Assembly (NCBI RefSeq): GCF_900112175.1
Contig: NZ_FOYT01000003.1
Location: forward strand, 186,001 to 250,000
Length of the DNA: 64,000 bases
From: Halogeometricum rufum
GTDB lineage: Archaea; Halobacteriota; Halobacteria; Halobacteriales; Haloferacaceae
Reading direction: 5' to 3'
Part shown: positions 1 to 8,394 of the stretch, piece after piece
Layout of the letters: each line of letters starts with the position of its first letter
How positions within the stretch are numbered: the first letter of the stretch is position 1
The notes under the pieces: generated by a model
The model's database searches: none
Told to the model about the DNA's origin: nothing
What the model saw: only the letters and a program-made list of their open reading frames with translations
Translations under genes and position numbers: made by a program

Positions 1-1085
1 ACGCCGTGAGCGACGGCGTCGTCGCCGACGGAGACGAGCGTTCCCTTGTTGATGTACGACCAGTGGACCGGTTCCTCGCCGGCGATGGTCCGCGCGACGT
101 TCTGCCCGACGTGCTTTCCTTCCTCCATGGCCGCCTCCGCCGTCGGCGGCGGCGAGGAGTCCGCGTCCGGGTGGACCACCTGCTCCCACAGGTCGTGTTC
201 GGAGGGTGGGCCGCCGTCGGCGTCCTGGTCGACGAGTGCCGCGTCACCGATGGCGAACACCCGGTCGTCGCTCGTCTTGAACGTCGAGTCCGCGTACGCG
301 CGGTTGTGGTCCGTCTCGACGTCCACCTCGGACATCGAGTCCTGACCGGTGACGCCGCCCGCCCAGACGAGGACGTCGTAGTCGAGGCTGTCGCCGCCGT
401 CGAACTGGATGGCGTCCTCGTCGACTTCGGAGATGGCCCTCCCGGTGTCTATCTCCACGTCGTGACGCTCCAGTTCGTTCTGGATGGCGCCCTGGAACTC
501 GTGGTCGTGCCCGGGGAAAATCTCGTCGCTCTGTTCGACGAGGTGCACCTCCACGTGCGAGTCCGTCCAGTCGCGGAGGGCGGCGACTTCGCCCGCCGTC
601 TGGATACCCGTCAGGCCCGCGCCGCCGACGACGACCCGAGCGGAGTCGGTTCGCGAGGCGTCGGTGGCGGCGGCTTTTATCGACTCGTGGATGCTCAGAG
701 CGTCGCCGAGGCTCTCGACGGTGTGAGCGTGGTCCTCCAGTCCGTCGATGCCGTAGAAGACGGTCTGACTCCCGAGGCAGACGACGCAGTAGTCGTAGTC
801 GAGGTCCGACTCGTCTTCGAGTCGGACGGTCCGGTCGTCCACGTCGACGTCGGTGACGCGTCCCTGCACGAACTCCGTCTCCTCGTCGGCTATCTCGTCG
901 ACGTCGACGGTCACGTGGTCGCGGACCGAGGGGTCGCGGATGCAGCGGTGGACCTCGTGGAGGACCAGGTGGTAGGGGTCCTCGGAGACCCACGTGAGGT
1001 CCGCGTCCTCGTCCAGTTCGTCTTCGAGACTCCGAACGGCCGCACACCCGGCGTATCCCGAGCCGAGGACGACGACTCGCGTCAT
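1..1085 (-). CDS. Type II NADH dehydrogenase-like flavoprotein (partial)
   Basis: FAD-dependent pyridine nucleotide oxidoreductase of the NDH-2 family, which passes electrons from NADH to membrane quinones without pumping ions. Seen in the sequence: a first dinucleotide motif GSGYAG from residue 8, a second motif GGAGLTG at about residues 154-160, and the FAD-contacting AIGDA at about 279-283. About 361 residues are visible and the C terminus is cut off by the window edge; family members are usually 380-400 residues. The ATG at 1085 is used; a TATA-like TTAAG lies about 35 bases upstream. The gene diverges from the enolase-superfamily gene. A CxxC pair (residues 100-103) sits where many NDH-2 proteins have aliphatic residues, so another flavin disulfide reductase relative cannot be excluded. 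Confidence 0.85.
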   Translation of the reverse strand, partial: MTRVVVLGSGYAGCAAVRSLEDELDEDADLTWVSEDPYHLVLHEVHRCIRDPSVRDHVTVDVDEIADEETEFVQGRVTDVDVDDRTVRLEDESDLDYDYCVVCLGSQTVFYGIDGLEDHAHTVESLGDALSIHESIKAAATDASRTDSARVVVGGAGLTGIQTAGEVAALRDWTDSHVEVHLVEQSDEIFPGHDHEFQGAIQNELERHDVEIDTGRAISEVDEDAIQFDGGDSLDYDVLVWAGGVTGQDSMSEVDVETDHNRAYADSTFKTSDDRVFAIGDAALVDQDADGGPPSEHDLWEQVVHPDADSSPPPTAEAAMEEGKHVGQNVARTIAGEEPVHWSYINKGTLVSVGDDAVAHG

Positions 1086-1208
1086 TGTTACAGTCATCGG
1101 GTGAACGAATGGAAGTGGCTTAAGCGCGGTGGCGACGGGGAGAGGACGCCGCCGTATCGTGCGACGCCGGCCGACCGAACTTTCCGGGGAGACGGCGAAC
1201 GACGACGC

Positions 1209-2378
1209 ATGGCACCGGAGATTACGCGCATCGAGACGACGGAGTTCAGCTATCCGCTCACGGACGTCGGCACGGACGGCGGGTACAACCTCGCCTACGA
1301 CCCGGGAGCGACGACCGAACGGCGGTTGTTCGCCATCGAGGTGCTCACCGACGAGGGCGTGACGGGCGAGTTCGTCGGGGGCAACTCCCCCGCGTTCGCG
1401 CAGATACACGAGGTGGCCGACCACCTCGTCGGGGCGAACCCGCTTCGCCGCGAACGGCACTGGAGCGAGATCAAGCGCGCCCTCCGGAAGTACGACCGGA
1501 TGGGCATCGGCCCCCTCGACATCGCCCTGTGGGACCTCGCGGGCGAGTACTACGACGCGCCCATCCACGAACTCCTCGGGACGTACCGGGAGCGTCTGCC
1601 CGCGTACGCCTCCACCTACCACGCCGACGACGAGGGGGGCCTCGACTCCCCCGAGGCGTACGCCGACTTCGCCGAGGAGTGTCTGGAGATGGGCTACGGC
1701 GGCTTCAAGATTCACGGCTGGGGCGGCAGCGACGACAGGCGGAACGTCGGACGGGAGGTCGAGACGGTCCACGCCGTCGGCGAACGCGTCGGCGACGAGA
1801 TGGACCTCATGATAGACCCGGCCTGCGAGTACGAGACGTTCGCCGACGCCCTCCGCGTGGGGCGCGCCTGCGACGAACAGAACTACTTCTGGTACGAGGA
1901 CCCCTACCGCGACGGGGGCATCTCCCAGCACGCCCACCGAAAGCTCTGCGAGAAGATACGGACCCCCCTCCTGCAGACCGAACACGTCCGCGGACTCGAA
2001 TCGCACACGGACTTCATCGACAACGACGCGACGGACTTCGTCCGCGCGGACCCCGAGTACGACGCGGGCATCACGGGCGCGATGAAGATAGCCCACGTCG
2101 CCGAGGGGCACGGACTCGACGTGGAGGTTCACTCGCCCGGTCCCGCCCAGCGACACTGCATCGCGGCCATGCGGAACGCCAACTACTACGAGATGGCCCT
2201 CGTCCACCCCGACTGCGGCAACACCGAACCACCGGTCTACGAGGGCGACTACGCCGACGAACTGGACTCCATCGACGACGACGGAACCGTCCCCGTCCCC
2301 GACGGCCCGGGACTGGGCGTCGACTACGACTGGGAGTTCATCGAAGACCACGCCGAGGGCGGCCGGACGTACGAGTAG
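1209..2378 (+). CDS. Mandelate racemase/muconate lactonizing family sugar-acid dehydratase
   Basis: Enolase-superfamily enzyme that abstracts a proton alpha to a carboxylate; most archaeal members dehydrate sugar acids. In this 389-residue protein the metal ligands appear to be D203, E230 and E258. D281 and H308 match the spacing of the mandelate racemase His-Asp dyad (+23 and +50 from the third ligand), and the KxK position reads K167-I-H169. This places it in the mandelate racemase subgroup, with a Lys-x-His variant at the second base. The open frame runs further upstream, but the ATG at 1209 starts the conserved N-terminal strand. Neighbours (SDR, metallo-hydrolase, FAH and ALDH genes) fit sugar acid catabolism. 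The substrate is unknown; xylonate, arabinonate, fuconate and galactarate are all possible. Confidence 0.85.
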   Translation: MAPEITRIETTEFSYPLTDVGTDGGYNLAYDPGATTERRLFAIEVLTDEGVTGEFVGGNSPAFAQIHEVADHLVGANPLRRERHWSEIKRALRKYDRMGIGPLDIALWDLAGEYYDAPIHELLGTYRERLPAYASTYHADDEGGLDSPEAYADFAEECLEMGYGGFKIHGWGGSDDRRNVGREVETVHAVGERVGDEMDLMIDPACEYETFADALRVGRACDEQNYFWYEDPYRDGGISQHAHRKLCEKIRTPLLQTEHVRGLESHTDFIDNDATDFVRADPEYDAGITGAMKIAHVAEGHGLDVEVHSPGPAQRHCIAAMRNANYYEMALVHPDCGNTEPPVYEGDYADELDSIDDDGTVPVPDGPGLGVDYDWEFIEDHAEGGRTYE

Positions 2379-2411
2379 CGACGGCCGACCCGGACCCGCG
2401 TGAACGGCGAG

Positions 2412-2420
2412 TTCTTTTTT
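2412..2420 (+). terminator. T-rich stretch after the enolase-superfamily gene
   Basis: A run of six T (in a TTCTTTTTT context) starts about 35 bases after the stop codon. Archaeal transcription often ends at such U-tracts. It also lies 29-37 bases upstream of the next ATG, so it could double as a weak promoter element. Confidence 0.35.
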
Positions 2421-2448
2421 CACGGATGCTATCGAAGGAAGCAACGAC

Positions 2449-3318
2449 ATGGTTCACTCGACGTGGAGCGACTGGTTCGTCACCGAGGAGATAGAGGCGT
2501 CCGAACCCGACGGCCTGTCCGTCTGGTACCTCGGCGGCAACGGGTTCGTCTTCCGCACCGCGGAGACGACGCTGTACCTCGACCCGTACTTCGGCGACGG
2601 GTCGCCGCCGCGGACGATTCGGATGGTCCCGGTGCCGATGGACCCGAGTGCGGCGGCGTTGTGCGACGCCGTCCTCGTCACCCACGAGCACATCGACCAC
2701 GTGCACCCGCCGTCGTACGGCCCACTCGTCGAGGAACTCGACGCCGACGTGTACGCGCCGGAGGCGTCGTACGAGAACCCCGCGTACGACGGTGACTTGC
2801 GCGTCCCCGAGGGACAGAAGAACGTCGTCGCGGCCGGCGACGAACTCTCGTTCGGCGACGTGGACGTCCACGTCCGCGGCGCGAACGACCCCGACGCGGA
2901 GGAACCCGTGACGTTCGTCGTCGAACACGGCGACGAGACGTTCTTCGCGGCCGGCGACTCCAGACCGGCCGAGACGTTCGAGGCAATCGGCAACGAGTTC
3001 GACCTGGACGTGGGCGTGTTCGCCTACGGGACGGTCGGCAACATCGTCCACACCGAGGACGGCGGCGAGACGTATCCGACGGAGTGGTACAACGACGGCG
3101 AGCAGATAGCCGAGGCGGCGAACGCCCTCGAACTGGACCGCCTGCTCCCCACTCACTGGGACCTCTGGCGCGGCGTCGGCCACGACCCGAAGTCCCTGCA
3201 CGAACATCTCGCGTCCTACGAGTACCCCCGAACGCTGGAAGTCGTCCGCGTCGGCGACCGTATCGACGTGGGGAAACCGGGCGTCGTCCGGCCGAAGGAC
3301 CTCCGCGAGGGCGAGTGA
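2449..3318 (+). CDS. UlaG-like metallo-beta-lactamase fold hydrolase
   Basis: 289-residue metal-dependent hydrolase of the MBL fold, nearest in architecture to UlaG (L-ascorbate-6-phosphate lactonase). The metal motif HEHIDH lies near residues 81-86; a later GDS motif (near 166) and a histidine in LPTHW (near 227) supply the remaining ligands. UlaG-like proteins in archaea act on lactones or phosphoesters. Next to a sugar-acid dehydratase and an SDR, a lactonase role is an attractive inference but is not shown by the sequence. It follows the enolase-superfamily gene on the same strand with a 70-base gap. Confidence 0.8.
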   Translation: MVHSTWSDWFVTEEIEASEPDGLSVWYLGGNGFVFRTAETTLYLDPYFGDGSPPRTIRMVPVPMDPSAAALCDAVLVTHEHIDHVHPPSYGPLVEELDADVYAPEASYENPAYDGDLRVPEGQKNVVAAGDELSFGDVDVHVRGANDPDAEEPVTFVVEHGDETFFAAGDSRPAETFEAIGNEFDLDVGVFAYGTVGNIVHTEDGGETYPTEWYNDGEQIAEAANALELDRLLPTHWDLWRGVGHDPKSLHEHLASYEYPRTLEVVRVGDRIDVGKPGVVRPKDLREGE

Positions 3319-3354
3319 ACGCGTCTCGGTTCTGACGCAGTCCGAGCGGGGGTC

Positions 3355-3693
3355 TCACCGCTCTTCGACGCGGAGGTCGAGCGTCTCGCAGAGCGACTCT
3401 ATCTCACGCCGTATCTTCCGGGCTTCGTCCGCTTCGGCCCCCACGTCACTGCGCGCGAGTCCGCCCTTCCCACCGCCGACGACGACGGTTACCTCGCACG
3501 TCGTCTCCTCGACCAGGTCGAAGATCGTCGTCGCCTGCACCGAGTCGAGCGTCCGATAGTAGAGGCGTTCGGTGACGATGACGGCGAAGTCCTCGCCCGC
3601 GTAGTCCTCGCGGTGGTCCCGTGCCACGTCGGCCAGTGCGCTCGGCGTCTCGCTGGCGCGTTCGCCGCGGACCGTGAGTTCGACTCGCTCCAT
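3355..3693 (-). CDS. Conserved hypothetical protein
   Basis: 112-residue acidic soluble protein; I do not recognise the family. The first half alternates short strands with charged loops, and a Gly-rich turn (VVVGGGKGG, near residues 73-81) precedes a charged helix at the C terminus. The internal ATG at 3693 is chosen because the extra upstream residues are few and less acidic. It converges with the metallo-hydrolase gene and diverges from the SDR gene. No signal peptide or membrane segment is visible. Confidence 0.55.
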   Translation of the reverse strand: MERVELTVRGERASETPSALADVARDHREDYAGEDFAVIVTERLYYRTLDSVQATTIFDLVEETTCEVTVVVGGGKGGLARSDVGAEADEARKIRREIESLCETLDLRVEER

Positions 3694-3832
3694 CGTCGGA
3701 ACCACGAGACGCACGTCCGTTATCGCTATCGGTTCGGTGAACCGCCTCCGTCGTCGGTATTCGGACCCCCGGCCGGTTCGCTCCGACGGAGGAACTCGAA
3801 ACCGCGTCCTCGACGAGGGTGACGGCGAGTAG

Positions 3833-3840
3833 ACTTAACA
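3833..3840 (+). promoter_or_regulatory. TATA-like box of the SDR gene
   Basis: ACTTAACA lies 24-31 bases before the ATG at 3864, the usual position for a leaderless haloarchaeal transcript. Confidence 0.5.
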
Positions 3841-3863
3841 GCCAGACGGTCGCAGGGCCGACC

Positions 3864-4658
3864 ATGGGAACCGCGAGTTTCGACTTCGGCGACGAGACGG
3901 TCATCGTCACCGGCGGGAGCGCCGGTATCGGTCGCGCCATCGCGCTCCGATTCGGCGAGGCGGGCGCGACGGTGGTGAACGCCGACATCCAAGAGAACCC
4001 GAAGATGGAGGGCGAGGACACGCCGACCCACGAGGTGATTCGCGAGGACGGCGGCACCGCCGAGTACGTCGAGACGGACGTGTCTGACCCGGCCCAACTG
4101 GAGTCCGTCGTGGAGGCCGCCCGCGAGTTCGGCGGCGTCGACGTGATGGTGAACAACGCCGCCCAGCAGCACAGCGAGGCGTTCCTCGACGTCGAACAGG
4201 CGGACTTCGACGAACTGATGGCGACGAACGTCCGCGGCTACTACTTCGGCACGCAGGCGGCCGCGCGGGACATGGTCGACCGAGACGACCCCGGTTGTAT
4301 CGTCAACACGGCGTCGATCAGTTCGGAGGTGGCCCAGTACGACCAGGTGCAGTACGACGCGACGAAGGGCGCGATAAAGATGGTGACGCGCGGGACGGCG
4401 CTGGAACTCTCCGACCACGACATCCGGGTCAACGCCATCGCCCCCGGTCAGATAGCCACGGAGTTCACCGAGGGCTGGAGTAAACAGGCGCAGGACGCCG
4501 CGGGCGACGAGGAGGGCGGGTTCATCAAGCCCATTCCGCTGGGACGCGCGGGTCACCCCGAAGACTGTGCGGGAGCGACGCTCTTTCTCGCCAGCGAGGA
4601 CGCCGCCTACGTCACGGGCGAACTCGTGTACGTGGACGGCGGGTGGACCGCCATCTGA
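3864..4658 (+). CDS. Short-chain dehydrogenase/reductase
   Basis: 264-residue classical SDR, an NAD(P)-dependent alcohol or sugar dehydrogenase. Visible motifs are the TGGSAGIG cofactor loop (residues 12-19), NNAA (near 97), the catalytic Ser in the TASIS segment, and Tyr-x3-Lys in YDATK (near 169). The C-terminal VDGGW motif is typical of FabG-like and glucose dehydrogenase-like SDRs. The longer open frame upstream is ignored because a TATA-like box sits 24-31 bases before this ATG. In the context of a sugar-acid dehydratase and a downstream FAH/ALDH pair it may oxidise an aldose or a keto-deoxy sugar acid; the substrate is unknown. Confidence 0.85.
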   Translation: MGTASFDFGDETVIVTGGSAGIGRAIALRFGEAGATVVNADIQENPKMEGEDTPTHEVIREDGGTAEYVETDVSDPAQLESVVEAAREFGGVDVMVNNAAQQHSEAFLDVEQADFDELMATNVRGYYFGTQAAARDMVDRDDPGCIVNTASISSEVAQYDQVQYDATKGAIKMVTRGTALELSDHDIRVNAIAPGQIATEFTEGWSKQAQDAAGDEEGGFIKPIPLGRAGHPEDCAGATLFLASEDAAYVTGELVYVDGGWTAI

Positions 4659-4716
4659 GGCGACCGGCGAGACGAGCGACCCGCCCGCCGGACGGCCGCG
4701 CGGAACGACTCGCGTG

Positions 4717-5559
4717 TCAGCCGCCCGTCTCCGCGACCGGCGGGTCGCGCGGCGTCTCGCGGGTGGTCGCCCCCAGACTCGGTCCCTTCCAGACCGTCAC
4801 CGCGATAGCGGCGACTGCGACGACGGCCGCGAGCAACGCGTACCCGGTCGTCGCGACGGCGCCCGCCGCCCCGCCGACGGGGTAGAAGTTGACGACTGCG
4901 TTGCCGCCGGCGTGGAGCAGCATCGCCGGCAGGACGCTCCCCCGACTCACGTTCGTCAGCCACGTCAGGACGACGGACATCGCCACCACCTGCGGGAGAT
5001 ACAGCCACGGGGCGATGTCGTTCTGAATCGCGCCGGGGAGGACGAACAGCGGTGCGTGCCACGCGGCCCAGACGACGCCGACGACGAGTGCCGCGCGGAG
5101 CGAACTGTGCTCCTCCTGCAACCGAGGGAGCAGGTAGCCACGCCAGCCCGGTTCCTCCTGTCCACCGCCGAACAGGAGTACGAGTGCGAGGATGATGGGG
5201 TACTCCAGCGGAGACGGGAGCGACTCGGGCGTCAGCGTCCCACCGAGGACGCCCCAGTGCGTCAGTCCCGCCAGTCCGAGGGCGACTACCGGCAGTCCGA
5301 GCGCAACGGCGTAGTAGCGGGGCGCGACGCGGAACCGGAAGACCCGTCCGAGCCACGCCCGGACGCTCTCGCCGGAGAGTGCGGTCAGGAGCGTCGCGGC
5401 GAAGAACGGGCCGAACCCACCGAGGACGAACGCGACGGTCCGGAGCGTCGGGCGACCGGGGAGGGCCGACCACACGAGCCAGCAGGTCCACGAGAGCGCG
5501 TACGTGACCGCCGAGAAGACGGCGAGCGGGTGACGGTCGAGGAGCGAACGGCGGGCCAT
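4717..5559 (-). CDS. CPBP family intramembrane glutamic protease
   Basis: 280-residue integral membrane protein with about eight hydrophobic segments. The CPBP (CAAX protease and bacteriocin-processing, Abi) motifs are present: EEPGWRG (EExxxR, near residue 153) and WHAPLF (a conserved His near 187), plus a third HAGGN motif near residue 231. Members are Rce1-like intramembrane glutamyl proteases; archaeal substrates are unknown. It stands alone, convergent with the SDR gene and divergent from the nitroreductase gene. Confidence 0.85.
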   Translation of the reverse strand: MARRSLLDRHPLAVFSAVTYALSWTCWLVWSALPGRPTLRTVAFVLGGFGPFFAATLLTALSGESVRAWLGRVFRFRVAPRYYAVALGLPVVALGLAGLTHWGVLGGTLTPESLPSPLEYPIILALVLLFGGGQEEPGWRGYLLPRLQEEHSSLRAALVVGVVWAAWHAPLFVLPGAIQNDIAPWLYLPQVVAMSVVLTWLTNVSRGSVLPAMLLHAGGNAVVNFYPVGGAAGAVATTGYALLAAVVAVAAIAVTVWKGPSLGATTRETPRDPPVAETGG

Positions 5560-5665
5560 AGCGGAGTGATGCGGGCGCTCCGCAAAGAACTACCCACCGT
5601 TCGCAACGGATAGGAGCGCGAGCGACAGTTATGCCGCCATCGAGCGTACTGCCGAGAGAGAGGCT

Positions 5666-6706
5666 ATGGACGACGCATCACGACCGGAACCGGACGCGGC
5701 GGCGTTCCCGGCAGACGCCGACGCCGAGACGCGAGCGGAGTTCCTCCTCCGATACGCGGTTCTCGCCCCGTCGAGTCACAACTCCCAGCCGTGGCTGTTC
5801 GGCGTCGAAGACGACGAGATACGGGTGTACGCGGACGAGTCGAGACAGCTCACCGTCGCCGACCCGGACGGCAGGGAACTGTACGTCAGCGTCGGCTGTG
5901 CGCTCGAAAATCTCCTGGTCGCCGCCGAGCGGTTCGGCGTCGGTTGCACCGTCGAGTACGTGGCGGACGACGACAGGCCGGAGAGCGGACCCGATGCCGC
6001 ACGACACGTCGCGACGGTTCGACTCGACCGGGAGTCGGCCGTTGCGACCGACCGGGAGTCGACCCCGGCGACCGGTCGGGCAGCCGCGCTGTTCGACGCC
6101 ATCGCCGACCGTCGGACGAACCACCGACCGTTCCGGTCGGAGTCCGTCCCTGAATCGCTTCTGGAACGGGTCGAGGCGGACGCGGCGTCGGTGGGCGTCG
6201 GACTCGAACTCGTCACCGACCCGGCACGGAGAGAGCGAATAGCGGCGCTCCAGACCCGAGCGGACGAGCGACAGTTCGACGACCCGAGCTACCGCGCGGA
6301 GTTGGGGCGCTGGATCGGAGACGGGTCGCTCGGGGCGGGGTGGCTCGCGGCGCGCGTCGGCCAACTCGCGGTCAGGCACCTCGATATGGGGGCGCGGGAG
6401 GGAAAGAAGAACTCGAAACTCGTGACCAGCGCACCCGTCGTCGCCGTCCTCACTGCCGACAAAGACACCGTCGAGTCGCGTCTCAGAGTCGGGCGGGCGT
6501 TCGAGCGCGCGGCGCTGACCGCGACGAGCGAGGGACTCGCGGTGCATCCGATGAGTCAGATTCTGGAGGTCGAGGAGCTGCGCGCGGAGCTTTCGGAACT
6601 GCTCGGCCTCGGCGAGTCCGAACCCGTCCACCTGTTCCGCCTCGGCTACGCCGACCCAGACGCGACCCGGACGCCCCGGCGGCCCGTCGAAGACGTCCTC
6701 GTCTGA
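5666..6706 (+). CDS. Acg-like nitroreductase family flavoprotein
   Basis: 346-residue protein of the Acg branch of nitroreductases. The N-terminal APSSHNSQPW motif (near residues 34-43) is the FMN-binding signature, and ADRRTNHRPF (near 150) is the second diagnostic segment. The protein is about twice the usual nitroreductase length, as expected for the fused Acg type, where the second half acts as a lid over FMN and activity is often lost. The ATG at 5666 begins an acidic leader before the core. It may be redox or stress related; no operon partner is evident. Confidence 0.8.
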   Translation: MDDASRPEPDAAAFPADADAETRAEFLLRYAVLAPSSHNSQPWLFGVEDDEIRVYADESRQLTVADPDGRELYVSVGCALENLLVAAERFGVGCTVEYVADDDRPESGPDAARHVATVRLDRESAVATDRESTPATGRAAALFDAIADRRTNHRPFRSESVPESLLERVEADAASVGVGLELVTDPARRERIAALQTRADERQFDDPSYRAELGRWIGDGSLGAGWLAARVGQLAVRHLDMGAREGKKNSKLVTSAPVVAVLTADKDTVESRLRVGRAFERAALTATSEGLAVHPMSQILEVEELRAELSELLGLGESEPVHLFRLGYADPDATRTPRRPVEDVLV

Positions 6707-6787
6707 GCGTCTGCGACCGCCTCGGAAAGCGAACGCGGCGAGTCGGTCGAAACCGACCCGGGGCGTCCGTGTTATCGAGCGGGTGCA

Positions 6788-6807
6788 GCGGCGTCCGAAG
6801 ACGCCGC
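6788..6807 (-). terminator. Hairpin just after the aldehyde dehydrogenase stop
   Basis: A perfect 8-base stem (GCGGCGTC with GACGCCGC) and a CGAA loop begin 9 bases past the stop. There is no T-tract, so it may be a 3' end stabiliser rather than a terminator. Confidence 0.4.
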
Positions 6808-6815
6808 GAGCGGGT

Positions 6816-8279
6816 TCAGTAGTTGTCGTAGACGGTCTTCGTGATGGTGAAGAAGTCCATCCCCTCCTCGCCCTGCTCTCGGTACGTCTCCGAGGAGGAG
6901 GCGTTCATCCCGCCGAACGGGACGTGCAGTTCCAGCCCCGTCGTCGCCTCGTTCACCTTGACGACGCCGAAGTCCGCCTCGTCGACGAAGCGGTTGGCCT
7001 CCGAGTGGTCCTGCGTGACGATACCCGCCGCGAGGCCGAACTCCACGTCGTTGACGATTTCGACGGCCTCGTCGAAGTCGCTGTAGGAGGTGACGCCGAC
7101 GAAGGGGCCGAACACCTCCTCCTGCATGATTCGCATGTCCGACTCGACGTCGGTGAAGATGGTCGGCGAGACGAAGAAGCCGTCGTCGTAGTCGTCGCCC
7201 TCGAGTCGTTCGCCGCCGTACTCGAGCGTCGCGCCCTCGTCCTGCCCGATTTCGACGTACTCCAGCGTGCTCTCCAGTTCGCTCTCGCTGACGTGCGGAC
7301 CCATGTCGGGGTCGTCCAGTCCCGGTCCGACGTCGAGGCTCTCGGCCCGTTCGACGAGTGCCTCCACGAAGTCGTCGTACAGCGAGTCGTGGACGACGAC
7401 GCGTTCGGTCGCGGTGCAGGCCTGCCCGGTGACGCCGAACGCGCCCGCGGCGACGACGTCGGCCGCCTCCTCCACGTCTGCGCTCGCCGAGACGACGGTG
7501 GGGTTCTTGCTCCCCAGTTCGGTCTGTACGCGCTTGTGCGAGTCCGTCGCCTGCTCGTATATCATCTCGCCGACCTGACGGCTGCCGGTGAACGACACGG
7601 TGTCGACCGCATCGTGGTCGAGTATCTCCCCGCCGACTTCCTCGCCGCCGCCGGCGACGAAGTTGACGACGCCGTCCGGGACGCCCGTCTCCTCGGCCGC
7701 GGCGTCGAGACACTCGAACACCTTTCGGAGGACGTTCGGCGCGTCCTGCGAGGGTTTGACGACGAGCGTGTTCCCCGTCGCCAGCGCGGGGGCCATCTTC
7801 CACGACGGGATGGCGATGGGGTAGTTCCACGGGACGATGAGGCCGGCCACGCCCATCGGTTCGCGCACGTAGTAGAGGTTCTGGTCGGTCGTCGAGGGCT
7901 CCTGCCGTTCGCCCGCGTAGTCCTTCGCGCGTTCGGCGTAGTAGTAGAAGATGTCGACCGCTCGCTGGACTTCGCCTGCGGCCTCGGTCCTCGTCTTCCC
8001 CTCCTCGCGGACCAGCGTCTCGGTCAGTTCCTCGGCGCGGTCGTCCATCCGTTTGGCCGTCTCGCGGAGGAACGTTCCGCGCGCCGTGGCGGGCGTCTCC
8101 GCCCACTCGTCTTCGACGGCCGCGGCGGCCTCTATCGCCCCGGCGGCGTCGGCCGAACTCGACCGCTGGAAGGCGCCGACGACGTCGGACTGGTCCGCCG
8201 GATTCGTCACCTCGAACGTCTCGCCGGTCTCGGAGTCTCGCCACTCGCCGTCAACGTAGTTCTGGTACGTATCCACCAT
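6816..8279 (-). CDS. Aldehyde dehydrogenase, 2-oxoglutarate semialdehyde type
   Basis: 487-residue NAD(P)-dependent ALDH. Catalytic Cys lies in GQACTATERV (near residue 286), the general base Glu in ELGSKNP (near 254), the cofactor motif in FTGSRQVG (near 230) and the oxyanion Asn in PWNYP (near 154). Its overall sequence resembles the haloarchaeal 2-oxoglutarate semialdehyde dehydrogenase (XacF type) that ends oxidative pentose degradation. It is divergently paired, 115 bases apart, with an FAH-family gene of the type that makes this semialdehyde, which supports the assignment. Other aldehydes remain possible. Confidence 0.85.
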   Translation of the reverse strand: MVDTYQNYVDGEWRDSETGETFEVTNPADQSDVVGAFQRSSSADAAGAIEAAAAVEDEWAETPATARGTFLRETAKRMDDRAEELTETLVREEGKTRTEAAGEVQRAVDIFYYYAERAKDYAGERQEPSTTDQNLYYVREPMGVAGLIVPWNYPIAIPSWKMAPALATGNTLVVKPSQDAPNVLRKVFECLDAAAEETGVPDGVVNFVAGGGEEVGGEILDHDAVDTVSFTGSRQVGEMIYEQATDSHKRVQTELGSKNPTVVSASADVEEAADVVAAGAFGVTGQACTATERVVVHDSLYDDFVEALVERAESLDVGPGLDDPDMGPHVSESELESTLEYVEIGQDEGATLEYGGERLEGDDYDDGFFVSPTIFTDVESDMRIMQEEVFGPFVGVTSYSDFDEAVEIVNDVEFGLAAGIVTQDHSEANRFVDEADFGVVKVNEATTGLELHVPFGGMNASSSETYREQGEEGMDFFTITKTVYDNY

Positions 8280-8363
8280 CGCGTCTGGCTTCGAAGCCTC
8301 GACTTACCCCTCTTGTGGCCGTCGTTCGGGACCGTCCTCGAACGTGATTCGAACCGCCGTGAG

Positions 8364-8370
8364 ACATATG
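8364..8370 (+). promoter_or_regulatory. TATA-like box of the FAH-family gene
   Basis: ACATATG lies 25-31 bases before the GTG at 8395 and supports that start over the upstream ATG codons in the same frame. Confidence 0.45.
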
Positions 8371-8394
8371 CGGCGACGCCGAGAACTGAGAGGC